A stretch of 64,000 nucleotides of DNA from Haliclona indistincta (GCA_964017065.1 OZ024788.1:8969761-9033760); one strand, 5' to 3'. Shown: positions 26,785 through 38,258, counted from the stretch's first letter. Translations and numbers: made by a program. The notes: generated from the sequence alone by a model not told the origin.

Positions 26785-28750
26785 ACTGAGCTGTGTGTTT
26801 AATAGTGGCATGGTATGCTTTACTAACAGAGCTGTGTGTTAGTGTATGCTTTACTGACTGAGCTGTGTGTTAGTGTATGCTTTACTGACAGAGCTGTGTG
26901 TTAGTGTATGCTTAACTGACAGAGCTGTGTGTTAGTGTTTGCTTTACTGACAGAGCTGTGTTTTAGTGTATGCTTTACTGACAGAGCTGTGTGTTAGTGT
27001 ATGCTTTACTGACAGAGCTGTGTGTTAGTGTATGCTTTACTGACAGAGCTGTGTGTTAGTGTTTGCTTTACTGACTGAGCTGTGTGTTAGTGTATGCTTT
27101 ACTGACAGAGCTGTGTTTTAGTGTATGCTTTACTGACTGAGCTGTGTGTTAGTGTATGCTTTACTGACTGCGGAGCTGTGTGTTAGTGTATGCTTTACTG
27201 ACTGTGGAGCTGTGTGTTAGTGTGTGTGCTTTACTGACCGAGCTGTGTGTTAGTGTATGTGCTTTACTGACTGAGCTGTGTGTGAGTGTATGTGCTTTAC
27301 TGCCTGAGCTGTGTGTTAGTGTATGTGCTTTACTGACCGGCTGAGCTGTGTGTTAGTGTTTGTGCTTTACTGACTGAGCTGTGTGTGAGTGTATGTGCTT
27401 TACTGACTGAGCTGTGTGTGAGTGTATGTGCTTTACTGCCTGAGCTGTGTGTTAGTGTATGTGCTTTACTGACCGGCTGAGCTGTGTGTTAGTGTTTGTG
27501 CTTTACTGACTGAGCTGTGTGTGAGTGTATGTGCTTTACTGACTGAGCTGTGTGTGAGTGTATGTGCTTTACTGCCTGAGCTGTGTGTTAGTGTATGTGC
27601 TTTACTGACCGGCTGAGCTGTGTGTTAGTGTATGTGCTTTACTGACCGGCTGAGCTGTGTGTTAGTGTATGTGCTTTACTGACTGAGCTGTGTGTGAGTG
27701 TATGTGCTTTACTGCCTGAGCTGTGTGTTAGTGTATGTGCTTTACTGACCGGCTGAGCTGTGTGTTAGTGTATGTGCTTTACTGACCGGCTGAGCTGTGT
27801 GTTAGTGTATGTGCTTTACTGACTGAGCTGTGTGTTAGTGTGTGTGCTTTACTGACCGGCTGAGCTGTGTGTGAGTGTATGTGCTTTACTGACCGGCTGA
27901 GCTGTGTGTTAGTGTATGTGCTTTACTGACCGGCTGAGCTGTGTGTTAGTGTATGTGCTTTACTGACTGAGCTGTGTGTTAGTGTATGTGCTTTACTGAC
28001 TGAGCTGTGTGTGAGTGTATGTGCTTTACTGACTGAGCTGTGTGTTAGTGTGTGTGCTTTACTGACCGGCTGAGCTGTGTGTTAGTGTGTGTGCTTTACT
28101 GACTGAGCTGTGTGTTAGTGTGTGTGCTTTACTGACCGGCTGAGCTGTGTGTTAGTGTATGTGCTTTACTGACTGAGCTGTGTGTTAGTGTGTGTGCTTT
28201 ACTGACCGGCTGAGCTGTGTGTTAGTGTATGTGCTTTACTGACCGGCTGAGCTGTGTGTTAGTGTATGTGCTTTACTGACCGGCTGAGCTGTGTGTTAGT
28301 GTATGTGCTTTACTGACTGAGCTGTGTGTTAGTGTATGTGCTTTACTGACTGAGCTGTGTGTGAGTGTATGTGCTTTACTGCCTGAGCTGTGTGTTAGTG
28401 TATGTGCTTTACTGACCGGCTGAGCTGTGTGTTAGTGTATGTGCTTTACTGACCGGCTGAGCTGTGTGTTAGTGTATGTGCTTTACTGACTGAGCTGTGT
28501 GTTAGTGTGTGTGCTTTACTGACCGGCTGAGCTGTGTGTTAGTGTATGTGCTTTACTGACTGAGCTGTGTGTTAGTGTATGTGCTTTACTGACCGGCTGA
28601 GCTGTGTGTTAGTGTATGTGCTTTACTGACTGAGCTGTGTGTTAGTGTGTGTGCTTTACTGACTGAGCTGTGTGTTAGTGTATGTGCTTTACTGACTGAG
28701 CTGTGTGTGAGTGTGTGCTTTACTGACTGCGGAGCTGTGTGTTAGTGTAT
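26785..28750. repeat. Large minisatellite (about 2 kb)
   Basis: More than 50 tandem copies of a roughly 31-39-bp unit built on GAGCTGTGTGTTAGTGTATG and TGCTTTACTGACTGAG are present. Variants alternate between a plain ACTGACTGAG and a longer ACTGACCGGCTGAG form. The longer form clusters in the distal two thirds, and some variants recur in register over several units, indicating higher-order duplication. No long open frame crosses it. Confidence 0.97.
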
Positions 28751-29621
28751 ATGCATCAAGCAACGCAGCTCTTGGTAATTAGCTAGCTCTAGCGTGTCTT
28801 GATGTTGACCAGAGCGGGGAAATTTGGCCTTGATTGCTTCGATCAGCAAATCTTGACCGCTGTCACAGATGTAAGTACAGGACCAATTGGAGCGACCGCC
28901 CCTTGTTCAACACATTATGTATGACACTATAATTATTATATATGTTCTGTTACTAGACCGTACACATAAATTGGCTGGAGTTGATTAATCTTTTGTTTTG
29001 TTTCTCTTATCTTCTTATGGTCAGACTGATACACTGTTGTGCACAACTGATAGAGAATGTTAACCACACTTCACATGAAGGTCAGCCATGAACATGAACA
29101 GCATTGCAAAAATTTTAATGCTTTACTTCATGACAGTTCCTCATCATGCAGTCTCTTATTATTGCAGACAGTGGCAGACTCACTTCATAGGTATGTGTGA
29201 CACTTTTCTCTACCTCTCTCTGGTGTTTATTCTTTCACTCTCTAGATTGATCTCTGTAACTACCAAACATGGGAGAAGCGAGTCACAGTATGTGCATGTG
29301 TGACAGTGATTCTATATCTCCTCTCTTTCCTTCCCTAGAGATCTCTCTCACTCCTCCCACTTCCTCCACCCCCATAATTTCTCTGTATTTCTTGTTTCCT
29401 CGCTCTTTCTCACCTCTCTCATTTCTATTCACCTCCCTCACACACTTTTTCTCTCTCTACCACAACTGCACACAGTCATAGCTGACTGTCATAGGGCATA
29501 GATAAATACCCCCATCATGTATAGGATGCTCCAATTGGTCCTGCATATGATTTTTGCACATTAGTGCGGGCAATCAGTGTTGGGCTGAATTTCTCTGAAG
29601 TTGATGTTTCTTGTTACGTCG
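28751..29621. other. Interval between minisatellite and transposon
   Basis: No supported gene. Pyrimidine-rich DNA (CTCTCT, TCCTCC) fills 29200-29470. The motif CATAGATAAATACCC near 29497 is mirrored at about 35166 (GGGTATTTATCTATG), just outside the other end of the transposon. Confidence 0.45.
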
Positions 29622-29817
29622 TTAAGGGTGCTCGGTCATTATTAATATTCATGAGCCGGCTGCTTTGGAATGTAATTTTGCTGTGTTATTCCATTACATA
29701 ACGTACATACCACATAAAATGAATATTGTTATAAAACTACGAGTTGGCGCACTCAATACAAACTAACGCGGGAATTGTTGGCGGTCAAAAGATCAGCTGT
29801 GCATATGAAAAACTAGG

Positions 29818-32800
29818 ATGCCTAAATACAGGAAGAAATGTCGAACAAAGCAAGCTACTTTGGTTCGCTGGTTTCCATACATGCCTAAACATAACAGTGA
29901 GTACATATCCAAGTAGTAGAATCAACAAGGTGTTTTTATTTTATAAATATTGTAATACAGCTGAAAATACTTCAGCTATCAACGATTACTTCGACAACGC
30001 CATAACAATCAATCCTCTATCCACTGCTTTATCTTTGCCACCTCTTGAGATATCACCGCCCACCACTCCACTGTCGGTTCTCGAGTCGCCTCCGATATCA
30101 CCGCCCACCACTCCACTGCCTGTTCTCGAGTCAACTCCGATGTCTCTGTCCACCACTCCACTGCCTGTTCTCGAGTCAACTCCGATGTCTCTGTCCACCA
30201 CTCCACTGCCTGTTCTCGAGTCAACTCCGATGTCTTTGTCCACCACTCCACTGCCTGTTCTCGAGTCAACTCCGATGTCACTGTCCACCACTCCACTGTC
30301 TGTTTTCGAGTCAACTCCGATGTCACTGTCCACCACTCCACTGTCTGTTTTCGAGTCAACTCCGATGTCACTGTCCACCACTCCACTGCCTCCTTCTGAG
30401 TCCACACTGCCATCTCTTTCTTCTATTCTTGATACTCATCCATGCACGTACGCAACTAGTAGCCTTGACAATAGAATCATAGCAGCAGTCGAAGGAGAGT
30501 CTCACACATATAGGTCCCTAGGCGCAATGCCAAATATTACAGATAGCTTCACCACAATGATTTTGAATGGTCAACCACCCAAAATTTCTGGATCCCCCCG
30601 CAAGTCATGGCTGGTCAATTACACAGTACTGTCATTCATAATGAATGGACAACTGTATAGCGAATACAAACGAATTGGACATATGATCGGCATTCCCACT
30701 TGCTCCGAGTCTCAATGGCAAAGAATTGTTCAATGGCTTGGTAAGCACGTTCAAAGGTTAGCAGATTGGTCGTGTGAATAAGTGAGGAAGAGAATAATAG
30801 AACGTGGGGACCAAGAGCATTGGGTAGCCTCATATGACGGCTACTATCTCACACGTGGGCACCACTCCAACAACTCCTCGGCAACTTTACATGATTATAC
30901 CACAGGCAAGATAGCATGGTATGCACATAGAACCAAACGTGGAGTTGGTCACAATTGGGAGGGCACAAGTAATGCAGCTGAGGCAGACATGTTTGAAGAG
31001 ATTCTTGCCGGGGTAAAAAATGAAGGGTTCAATATCTCCGAGATCATCAATGACAAAGATTCATCCTTGAACTCAATTTTTTGTCAACATTTTCCAGAAG
31101 AAACGGTGACATATTGTAGCAACCACAGTGCAAAAACCTTCCACAAAGATTTGCTGAAAGTACGGCAGTCAAAGTGTGAAGTGAGTACAAACACACCAGT
31201 ATACATTGATCTGTAAAATATTCTTGTTTTCTATGCAGTGCAAAGCTGAGGGTCTTCCAAAGTGTAAGAGAATGAATGATGCTTTTCTAAATAGTTGCAA
31301 AGCAGCACTTTCAAACCTCATTGCTTCTGACAGGATCTATGAGACTGACGATCCTTACTCAGCATTCTCAGACGGAGTTCGAAATTTTTTAAATCACTAC
31401 TGCTTGAATGATCACTCTTCACCTTGGTGTCATCATGATAAGGTACATCTACAAGTATAAAACAATTGTTTTATAAACACATACATTATGCAGGAAAAAG
31501 ATGGCAATCCATACAAAGTTCACAATGGCTTTACGTGTAAAGCACAAATGGATGCTTTTGAAGAGCTGCTGGGAAGGATAGCCAACATACCCCAGGATTA
31601 TGTTACACCTGCTGGTCGCAAGACTACAAATGCTGTTGAGGGGTTCCATGGCTTATCATTGATGTATCGTGACAAGCGCACAGATCTAGGCCATAGGCAT
31701 TACACATGTAAAACTAACATGGGTATCTGTCACAAGGTGCGGCATTAGCTTACCATTACCATTATAATAAAGTAATGTGCTTGTTCAGAATCTTGGTCCA
31801 GTCTGGAAAGCCATCTGTTGCTTTACCATGGGAGTACCTGTTCCTTCTGTGGCATTGGAGGGCATCCTTGAAGAGCATAGGATATGGAAAAACTCTCGAA
31901 CCAAGAGAACACAAAAAGAACACCATAGTAGGAGGTAAAAGATACTGTAAAAGAAAGAAAATATTATGTATTGTTGTATACACTAGGAATAAGCAAAAGA
32001 GGGTGAAGAATGCAAGGCATGCTCAAGAGAAAGAGTACATGGAACAGCTACGTGGAGTAGGAGTGTCTGTGGGTGAATACATAGGTCAAGGTATGGGAGA
32101 CACTGAGATAGAAGAAGCTGATAAAGAGGCTGGTCAAGAAGACAACCAACAGGCTGACAAGGAGGTAGAACAAGTTGATGAACAAGTTGAATTAGAACAA
32201 GTTGAATCAGAAGCCAACAACAGTCAAAATTTAGTACCCAATAGTAGCCTTCTTTTGTTCTTCTTTGATTGCGAAGCAACAGGTCTCAGTATCTACAATG
32301 ACAACATCACAGAATTGGCTGCAAAAGTTATCACAACTCAGTCAACTGTGACTCAGCCCACGTTCTCTAGCTTAGTTCATACATCTCGCCACATTCCTAA
32401 AAAAGGTATAAATGTGCTTATATATTATGGTTAAATTTGTACCATTTACTTGCTTACACTTTATTGCAGTCTCCGACAAAACAGGAATAACAGCATCTCT
32501 GCTCCGCCATGAGCAGCCTCTTTCTGTAGTTTTCCCAAAGCTGCTTAAATGGGTAGTTGACACTACAGAAGAAGCAGCAAAATATGATAATAATTCCTAC
32601 CATCCAGGTACCTACAAAGTTATAATAATATTTTATTATCAATGACCACAGTATTGGTCGCCCACAATGGCTTTTCCTATGACTTCCCCTTGCTCCTAGC
32701 TGAAATCGAAAGAAGGCCTACACAGCTGGCCACTGCAGACCTAATTCACCACAAAATATTCTTTGCTGACACACTCCCCTATTTGAGGAAAGTTAGTATA

Positions 32801-33341
32801 AAGCTATTTTAGGCATTATGATTATCAAAGTTTTTGACCATAGAGAAAAAAGATGGCCACCAAGCTCTAAAGGAAGTAACAAAATTTGGGTTGGAGGCTT
32901 TGTACAAACATTACTTCCCAGACAGATCATACCCAGGTACTTTCAAAGCATTCAAACACTTAGTATAATAAAAGTACCTCTTCATTTTTAGCACACAGGG
33001 CCTTACCTGATGTTGAAGCTCTGACAGATATATTTACACAAACAGATTTTGCTGATATCCTTTCTTCTTTGCCAGTTCGTTCAACCAATAAGCAACTGGA
33101 ACTGTGGTGCTCTCAAAAACAACAGAGAGTTAGAACAAGCCGGCTTCTCCAGTTACTTGGAAAAAGAGTCACTGCTGCCCAAGTCAAGCGGTTGGACAAT
33201 CTAAAACTTGGATACAACACACTGCTACATATTCGGGAAGCATCAACCAGCGACGACAACTTTCAGGACAAGTTGAAAGAACGGGGAGTGCGTAGCAGGC
33301 CACTGAGAGAGAAACTAACTGCTATCATTTTTAAAAAATGA
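29818..33341 (+). CDS. DDE transposase fused to a DEDDh 3'-5' exonuclease
   Basis: The transposon's only gene. The start ATG at 29818 gives a very basic head (MPKYRKKCRTKQATLVRWF). Introns with GT-AG borders and matching phase separate exons, for example 29897-29960, after CE near 31180, after HHDK near 31440, 31736-31789, 31937-31986, and five more in the 3' half. After a disordered STTPLPVLES repeat region come transposase blocks. Candidate catalytic residues are Asp in YDGYYLTRGHHSNNSS (30836), Asp in NDKDSS (about 31052) and Glu in NAVEGFHGL (about 31638). An acidic linker leads to the nuclease: FFDCEATGL (32267, Exo I), AHNGFSYDFPLL (about 32681, Exo II) and HRALPDVEAL (about 32993, Exo III with the His of the DEDDh class). 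The final exon ends basic, at IIFKK. An in-frame TAA at 30779-30781, with the frame continuing directly, breaks this copy between the head and the catalytic core. The nuclease is spliced in frame with the transposase, so one polyprotein is predicted. Confidence 0.82.
30051..30405 (+). repeat. 45-bp coding minisatellite in the transposase
   Basis: About eight tandem 45-bp units encode the 15-residue period TPMSLSTTPLPVLES. Third-position changes are few, so the array is young. It forms a flexible proline/serine-rich spacer between the DNA-binding-like head and the catalytic core. The other five frames are open across it, which explains several long shadow frames on the opposite strand. Confidence 0.95.
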
Positions 33342-33713
33342 TTATTCACGAGAGTCGCGTGATCGATAATAACATTCACGACTACAAGTATACATTCCTG
33401 TGGCACAGTTAGGCTAGCTGTCACTTCACTAGCTCGGTAGACTTACAAAAGTCGATAAAACTTTGGCTCTATGTCTCAAAATCGGCCCATTTCTGCACCA
33501 ATATAACCAGCTACACGCGGCCCATACCGTAACGGAGAGATTTTTAATTACGCTGTGTCTACAGTGCCGGTACCGGCATCCAAAAATTTTAACCTTAAAT
33601 TGCCGGTACCGGCACTTTAAGCAAAAATTGAACGATGCCGGTACCGGCACTCGTGTTATAGTGCCGGCAGACGTAACCTATAAAGGCTGGTTTGTACCAT
33701 TGCCCTATCAGCT

Positions 33714-33800
33714 GGTTCCAGTGGTTCAGCGGTTTAGCACGGTGGCTTGTAGTACAATCGTTCAGGGTTCGATTCTTGCTGTATGCATTTTTTGTTGCTT
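33714..33800 (+). mobile_element. tRNA-derived SINE
   Basis: An A-box-like TGGTTCAGCGGTTTAGCA is followed at RNA polymerase III spacing by a perfect B box GGTTCGATTC (33766-33775). A T-rich tail follows. A cloverleaf is only partly recoverable, so a SINE head is preferred over a functional tRNA gene. A second related head occurs at 37873-37950. Confidence 0.65.
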
Positions 33801-33846
33801 TTTTTATTTTTTTTTTAGCAGAAAACTAAGTTTTAGCTAATTGCTC

Positions 33847-34000
33847 GACGATCCTTAGGCTTAGCAAGGGCCGAAGGCCCGGTTTAGGACACCCCTCCCG
33901 ACGATCCTTAGCTAGGGCCGAAGGCCCTGTTTAGGACACCCCTCCCGACGATCCTTAGGCTTACCAAGGGCCGAAGGCCCGGTTTAGGACGACCCTTCCG
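33847..34000. repeat. Three tandem units with GCCGAAGGC hairpins
   Basis: Three tandem copies of CGACGATCCTTAGG(CTTAGCAA)GGGCCGAAGGCCC...TTTAGGACACCCCTCC. Each can form a short GGGCC-GAA-GGCCC stem-loop. Confidence 0.85.
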
Positions 34001-34020
34001 ACTTTGCGCAGTTAGGAGAA

Positions 34021-34056
34021 GGTTTTTTAGGGTTGAGGGTTTAGGGTTTAGGGATT
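34021..34056. repeat. Telomere-like TTTAGGG/TTAGGGT stretch
   Basis: The run TTTTTTAGGGTTGAGGGTTTAGGGTTTAGGG contains consecutive TTTAGGG heptamers. It is short and internal. It could be interstitial telomere-like DNA or a product of the element's own sequence. Confidence 0.6.
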
Positions 34057-34544
34057 ACTAGTAGTAGAGAGACTAAGTTGAAAGTACGTCGATACCGGCA
34101 TCGTTCACTTTTTGCTTAAAGTGCCGGTACCGGCAATTTAAGGTAAAATTTTTGGATGCCGGTACCGGCACTGTAGACACAGCGTTTTAATTATTAGGCA
34201 ATAGGAGCAGAGATAAAATATGAAACTAGCGTTTATAGATGCTTTATCGCGAAAAGCTCTCCGTTACTGGATTTATCGCATGGAAATACCTTTGTAGTAG
34301 AAACCTCGGAGCCACAGAAAGTTCAGACAAAAAGTCTTTTGAACAAGTAGGCGTGGATTTCTGTACGCCTCTAGCTGTCTTTCCCGGTAAGCCACCGCGC
34401 TAAATCTTGGTATACAAGTAGTAGTACTACCAGTAGTGTTGCTGCGCATCTAGCGACGTGTCAGTAGTTGCTACATATCAAGAGAACTTGGCCCATAGCA
34501 ACCGCGCCGCCTCATGAATATTAATAATGACCGAGCACCCTTAA

Positions 34545-35330
34545 TTTTTGTCAAACTTGTACAAAACCCGCGTACTTGGCCATGTTTGTGCTTGCAGTAC
34601 TCCAAGACTAAGATAGCTATACTCATCATAGTACTGCTTCCGAACGTGCAAATAACCAGGCTTTCCAACTGTATAAGTAGAACCGAGCACAGACTTATAC
34701 TCGGACAGTTTCAGTCCCATTGAAACAGCATATCTACGTCCTCGGCCACGTCACAAAACCAAGCAAACCGATCTTCAAACTACATTGGTTGTTATCCTAT
34801 TGCACCGATGCCACATGTTTATCCTAGCCGTGTTTTTACTCAGGTAGCTGTCTTCTTAAGAGACTTCTAGTCCCATACTAAGCTGTGGAATCGGCGACTT
34901 AGACAATTCTGCTACGAAGAAGCTTCCAGCACAATTTAACGCATTGTCAAACAATCGCTGACATATCTATCAACGTTCTCTGAGCTTCTCTCCAGCGAAA
35001 GTGTTCTTGGGTGCCTGAAATAGCCGTATTTTTCTTCTTTGGTGGCGATTTAACTGGTGGTCAAGATCTGCATAGGCACTAATAACCCGAATGATGACGC
35101 CCCGCGTGGAAATGTATTAGGGGATTTGCTCACGTGAGCAGTTACCAATTATCCTGTACATAGGGTATTTATCTATGCATAGGGTCACCGGCGATTTCCT
35201 ACACATTTATGCTGCATTTATGTGTATTATTACCTCATAGCCAGCCAATAATTAGCGTAGATGAGTATGATGGGTAAGTATCAGTATGTGTTGATGCAGT
35301 GTTTTGTACTCATTTACTTCATCCCCACGT
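34545..35330. other. Gene-poor interval 3' of the transposon
   Basis: No exon is supported. GGGTATTTATCTATGCATAGGG at about 35164 mirrors DNA left of the transposon at about 29492. Confidence 0.4.
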
Positions 35331-35628
35331 CACTCTTCCTCTATTTCTCCCTCAATCTCTCTCTCTCATTCTCTCCCTCTTTCTCCTTCCTCTCTCTCCT
35401 CCCTCTTTTACCACCTCTCTTCTTTCTCCCACCTCGCTCTCTCTTCTTCCATCCCACCATGCACTCTCTTCTTCCCTCTCTCTTTCTTCCCTCCCACCAC
35501 TCTCTCTTTCCCTACAGAGCTCCGTCCAACCTCTTTCTCACTTGATCAATTCCTGTAGCCACCAGACCAGTATAAGTGGTAAGTCTTAGTACAGTGTATG
35601 TGTGTGTGTGTGCGCGTGCGCATGTGCG

Positions 35629-35676
<48 letters not shown>

Positions 35677-35700
35677 TGTGTGTGCAGGCGTGTGTGACAG
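35331..35700. repeat. Pyrimidine tract and GT/GCGT microsatellite
   Basis: A CTCT/TTCC-rich tract (35331-35530) is followed by GTGTGT...GCGTGCGTGCGT (about 35596-35690). Reading frames over them are low-complexity artefacts. Confidence 0.9.
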
Positions 35701-36124
35701 TGTCTCAACCTACTCTACCTACTCTCTCTTTCCTCCTACCTCTCTCGAGCTCTCCCTCTCACCCTCTGTTTTTTCTTCTCGATCAATTTTTGTAGCCATT
35801 CAATATGAGAACCAGATGAGTATGAGCTGTCGTTGTGAACCTAGAGGAGTATGATTGGTAATTCTGTGTGTTTGTGTGTTAAATATTTGCATGTGTGTCA
35901 AGGTGTAGGATGTTTGCATCTGTATGTATCACCAAAGAAGGGCACTTTACCTTGATTTAAAGTATAATGCGAGGGCGGAATCAAAGGCACCGCGCTTCCT
36001 GTAAATCACTTATTTCGTGATCCCCGCCCACCGTACAATATCAGCGTTATATTAAACGTGCTTTAATTCCCATATAGCACGCTGAGTCAGCCATTCACAA
36101 GAAATCGCTTGTCGCAACATAGCT

Positions 36125-36660
36125 GCTGCCTGGGCTTATACTTTAAATCACTTAATGTAGGTAAGTCGTGCTCTACGTGATTTATGGCACTCGGGCTGTG
36201 GTCTCGTGCCATAAATCACGTAGAGCACTCCTTACCTACATTAAGTAATATTTAGACCACACTAGGCGGTGCATTACGCGATATAAAGCACGAGGGTGGG
36301 GTCAATAGCGGTCGAGAACGCGTTGATAATGCACGAGCCGAAGGCGAGTGCATTATCACGCGTTCGAGACCGTTATTGACGACGCCCGAGTGCTTTATAT
36401 CGCGTAATGCACCGCCTAGTGTGGTTTAAACGTTTTAGACCATACCAGGTGACTCTCCGACCGAGTGCTTGCTATTTTGACAAAGTGTGCGTTAATAAAA
36501 GTGTGCATTAAGAACTTAATCCACGAGGTGCATTAATAAAAGTGTGCATTAAGAACTTAATCGACAAGGTGCATTAATAAAAGTGTGCATTAAGCTATTT
36601 AATGCACACTTTTCGAGCGATCTGATTGGTCGAAAGTCACGTGGTATGGTCTAAGTAATA
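36125..36660. repeat. Cluster of stacked perfect hairpins
   Basis: Hairpin 1 (about 36136-36250) has arms AATCACTTAATGTAGGTAAG and ATTTATGGCA around the loop CTCGGGCTGTGGTCTCG. Hairpin 2 (about 36247-36427) has TTTAGACCACACTAGGCGG mirrored as CCGCCTAGTGTGGTTTAAA around CGAGCCGAAGGCGAG. A third unit (36432-36655) is bounded by TTTTAGACCATAC and GTATGGTCTAA and contains three tandem GTGCATTAATAAAAGTGTGCATTAAG-type repeats. They appear to be adjacent or nested insertions of one palindromic family also seen at 19895-20335 and 23740-23900. Confidence 0.88.
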
Positions 36661-37872
36661 CGTATGGTCAAAGACATAGTTTAATAGTTCTTTATAGCTG
36701 TAACTATGGTAACTGTTACCATTTGTAGACTATTGTAGAGTCACTGATGGTGCTTTGTATACTAATCACTTCTTTCTCTTTTTGAACACCTGCAGGAGCT
36801 GTGGCTACAATCTAAAGATCAGATCATTACTATAATTATTCAACCTTGTTGACCTCTTTAAGTGCTCATTGTTATTATTATTAATAATGTCATCTCAACA
36901 ATGATTTGAACCAGTAACAAGCAACTGTTCTGACAAAATAATTTTAGGGTCCACGCATTGCTGACTGATGGAACATGCAGTGTAAGTGTACACAAAGGGC
37001 CACACACTGACTGAAAATTGTGCGCTTGACTGATCATGCTTGCGCTGATCCAGTTTGTAGATGATATCAACATGAGCCATGGTGGGCTACATGGAACCAT
37101 ACATGAAATATTATACTTACCTAGTTGTATGTCAGCGCATGCTACCTGTGGCCTAGCTCACTTCCTAGTGGCAACCTGTATACTATGACAATAAATGTGA
37201 GTTTTCGTATCACTGTGCAAAAGTTTTGTTATACACTAGTATACTGCAGTGTGTATTTTAGAGTTATACAACAGATATACTACTATGCGTATAAGTCCAG
37301 TATACACATTGTTTTACAATAGCGTATATTATATGTTATACAATAGTAAAGATAACTGAGTTATACAGTACAGTATATCATGTGTATATTGTGTGTATAC
37401 TACTTTGCAATATACACTACTGTATATTCCTTATACCATGTTATACCACGTTATACAGTAGCGTATAATACGTTGTCTTAATGAAATTCAGTGTGGGCGG
37501 AGCCAGTATTGCGCAATATGGCGAGCAATATGGTACTGGTGTCTCCAGCAGTCCAGGTGGCTAGTTACAAAGCAGTATTAAACGTTGCTTGAGGGAGTTC
37601 TTGGTGTTGTAAGTTACGTAGACATTTTCACAATTATGTATGTCCTGCAGTATGTGCGTTTTCTGTGACTAGTGAAGCTGTGTATATGTGTGTGTTCCGA
37701 AAGCCTGCCTCCCTTGTCAGTGCATGGCTATTGCCTCGCCCTCTTCACTAGCTGCACAAGTAGCTACAGTATGTTATTGTTATAGATTCAGTCTCTCTTT
37801 CTTTCTTTTTGTGCTTGTATGTGTTTTTGCTTGCGTGCATACGTATGTACGTATTATGTGTTCCTTTGTGTG

Positions 37873-38110
37873 TAGGTGCTCCAGTGGTTCAGCTGGCAGA
37901 CAGGTAGAGTCTTTGGCTCACAAGACAGGAGGACACTGATCGAATCCCAGCACTGGGAATAGTTTTTTTCTCAAACCCACGACCCACCCATCTGTAAAAC
38001 AGGTACCTGACCTCAGGGCTAAGATCGATGGTTGTGAGAGTGACAATGGCCCTATGGAGGGAGTTGTATGCAGTTAATGCCGCCACAGTTCATCGACCAA
38101 CTGTGGTGGA
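37873..38110 (+). mobile_element. tRNA-derived SINE with conserved body
   Basis: The head reads CCAGTGGTTCAGCTGGCAGACAGG with a B-box-like GATCGAATCCC (37939-37949). The body includes CCCACCCATCTGTAAAAC and GGTACCTG, and this body segment recurs at 38341-38370 without its own head. Confidence 0.6.
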
Positions 38111-38256
38111 GGATAGTTTTTTGTGCTAGGCCTAAAACCAGAGTAGCACCATGAGTTCTGGTTAATGGTTATCATTACTGATAAAAGATGACGCTGTCCA
38201 TTTAGTCCACTTGTATTAGTTGAGTGTGTGTGCCTAGGTTTGAGCAAGTGAATGGG

Positions 38257-38258
<2 letters not shown>

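Larger units (their letters stand above)
33542..34190. mobile_element. Nested inverted-repeat element inside the transposon
   Basis: Arms of about 110 bp begin TTTTTAATTACGCTGTGTC and are mirrored to GACACAGCGTTTTAATTA. Each arm carries two or three copies of the self-complementary GCCGGTACCGGC. Between the arms are a SINE, three approximately 50-bp tandem units and a telomere-like stretch. No transposase frame is present. Confidence 0.8.
29622..34544 (+). mobile_element. TTAA DNA transposon encoding transposase plus exonuclease
   Basis: Both edges are TTAA (29622-29625 and 34541-34544). Inside them the inverted ends are perfect for 30 bp, starting GGGTGCTCGGTCATTATTAA at 29626 and mirrored up to 34540, then continue imperfectly. 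The body is about 4.9 kb and holds one spliced plus-strand gene (29818-33341) followed by nested insertions (33542-34190). TTAA targets and GG-starting ends fit the Kolobok superfamily, and the transposase has a D-D-E arrangement. The intact ends suggest fairly recent mobility, although this copy has an in-frame stop. Confidence 0.9.

Noticed and set aside
26785..28750. CRISPR-like array
   Set aside because: Units are contiguous tandem repeats without unique spacers, in eukaryotic DNA with no cas genes.
29986..30413. Two long minus-strand open frames and one extra plus-strand frame over the 45-bp repeats
   Set aside because: The repeat length is divisible by three, so every frame without a stop in the unit stays open; only the frame joined to the transposase has supporting exons and domains.
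33714..33781. Functional tRNA gene
   Set aside because: The B box is perfect but acceptor and anticodon stems do not pair convincingly, and an AT-rich SINE-like tail follows.
34021..34056. True telomere or chromosome end
   Set aside because: Only a few degenerate units, internal to a transposon, with normal sequence on both sides.
35261..35854. Ser/Leu- and Cys/Val-rich open frames
   Set aside because: They translate CT- and GT-rich microsatellite DNA in several frames at once.
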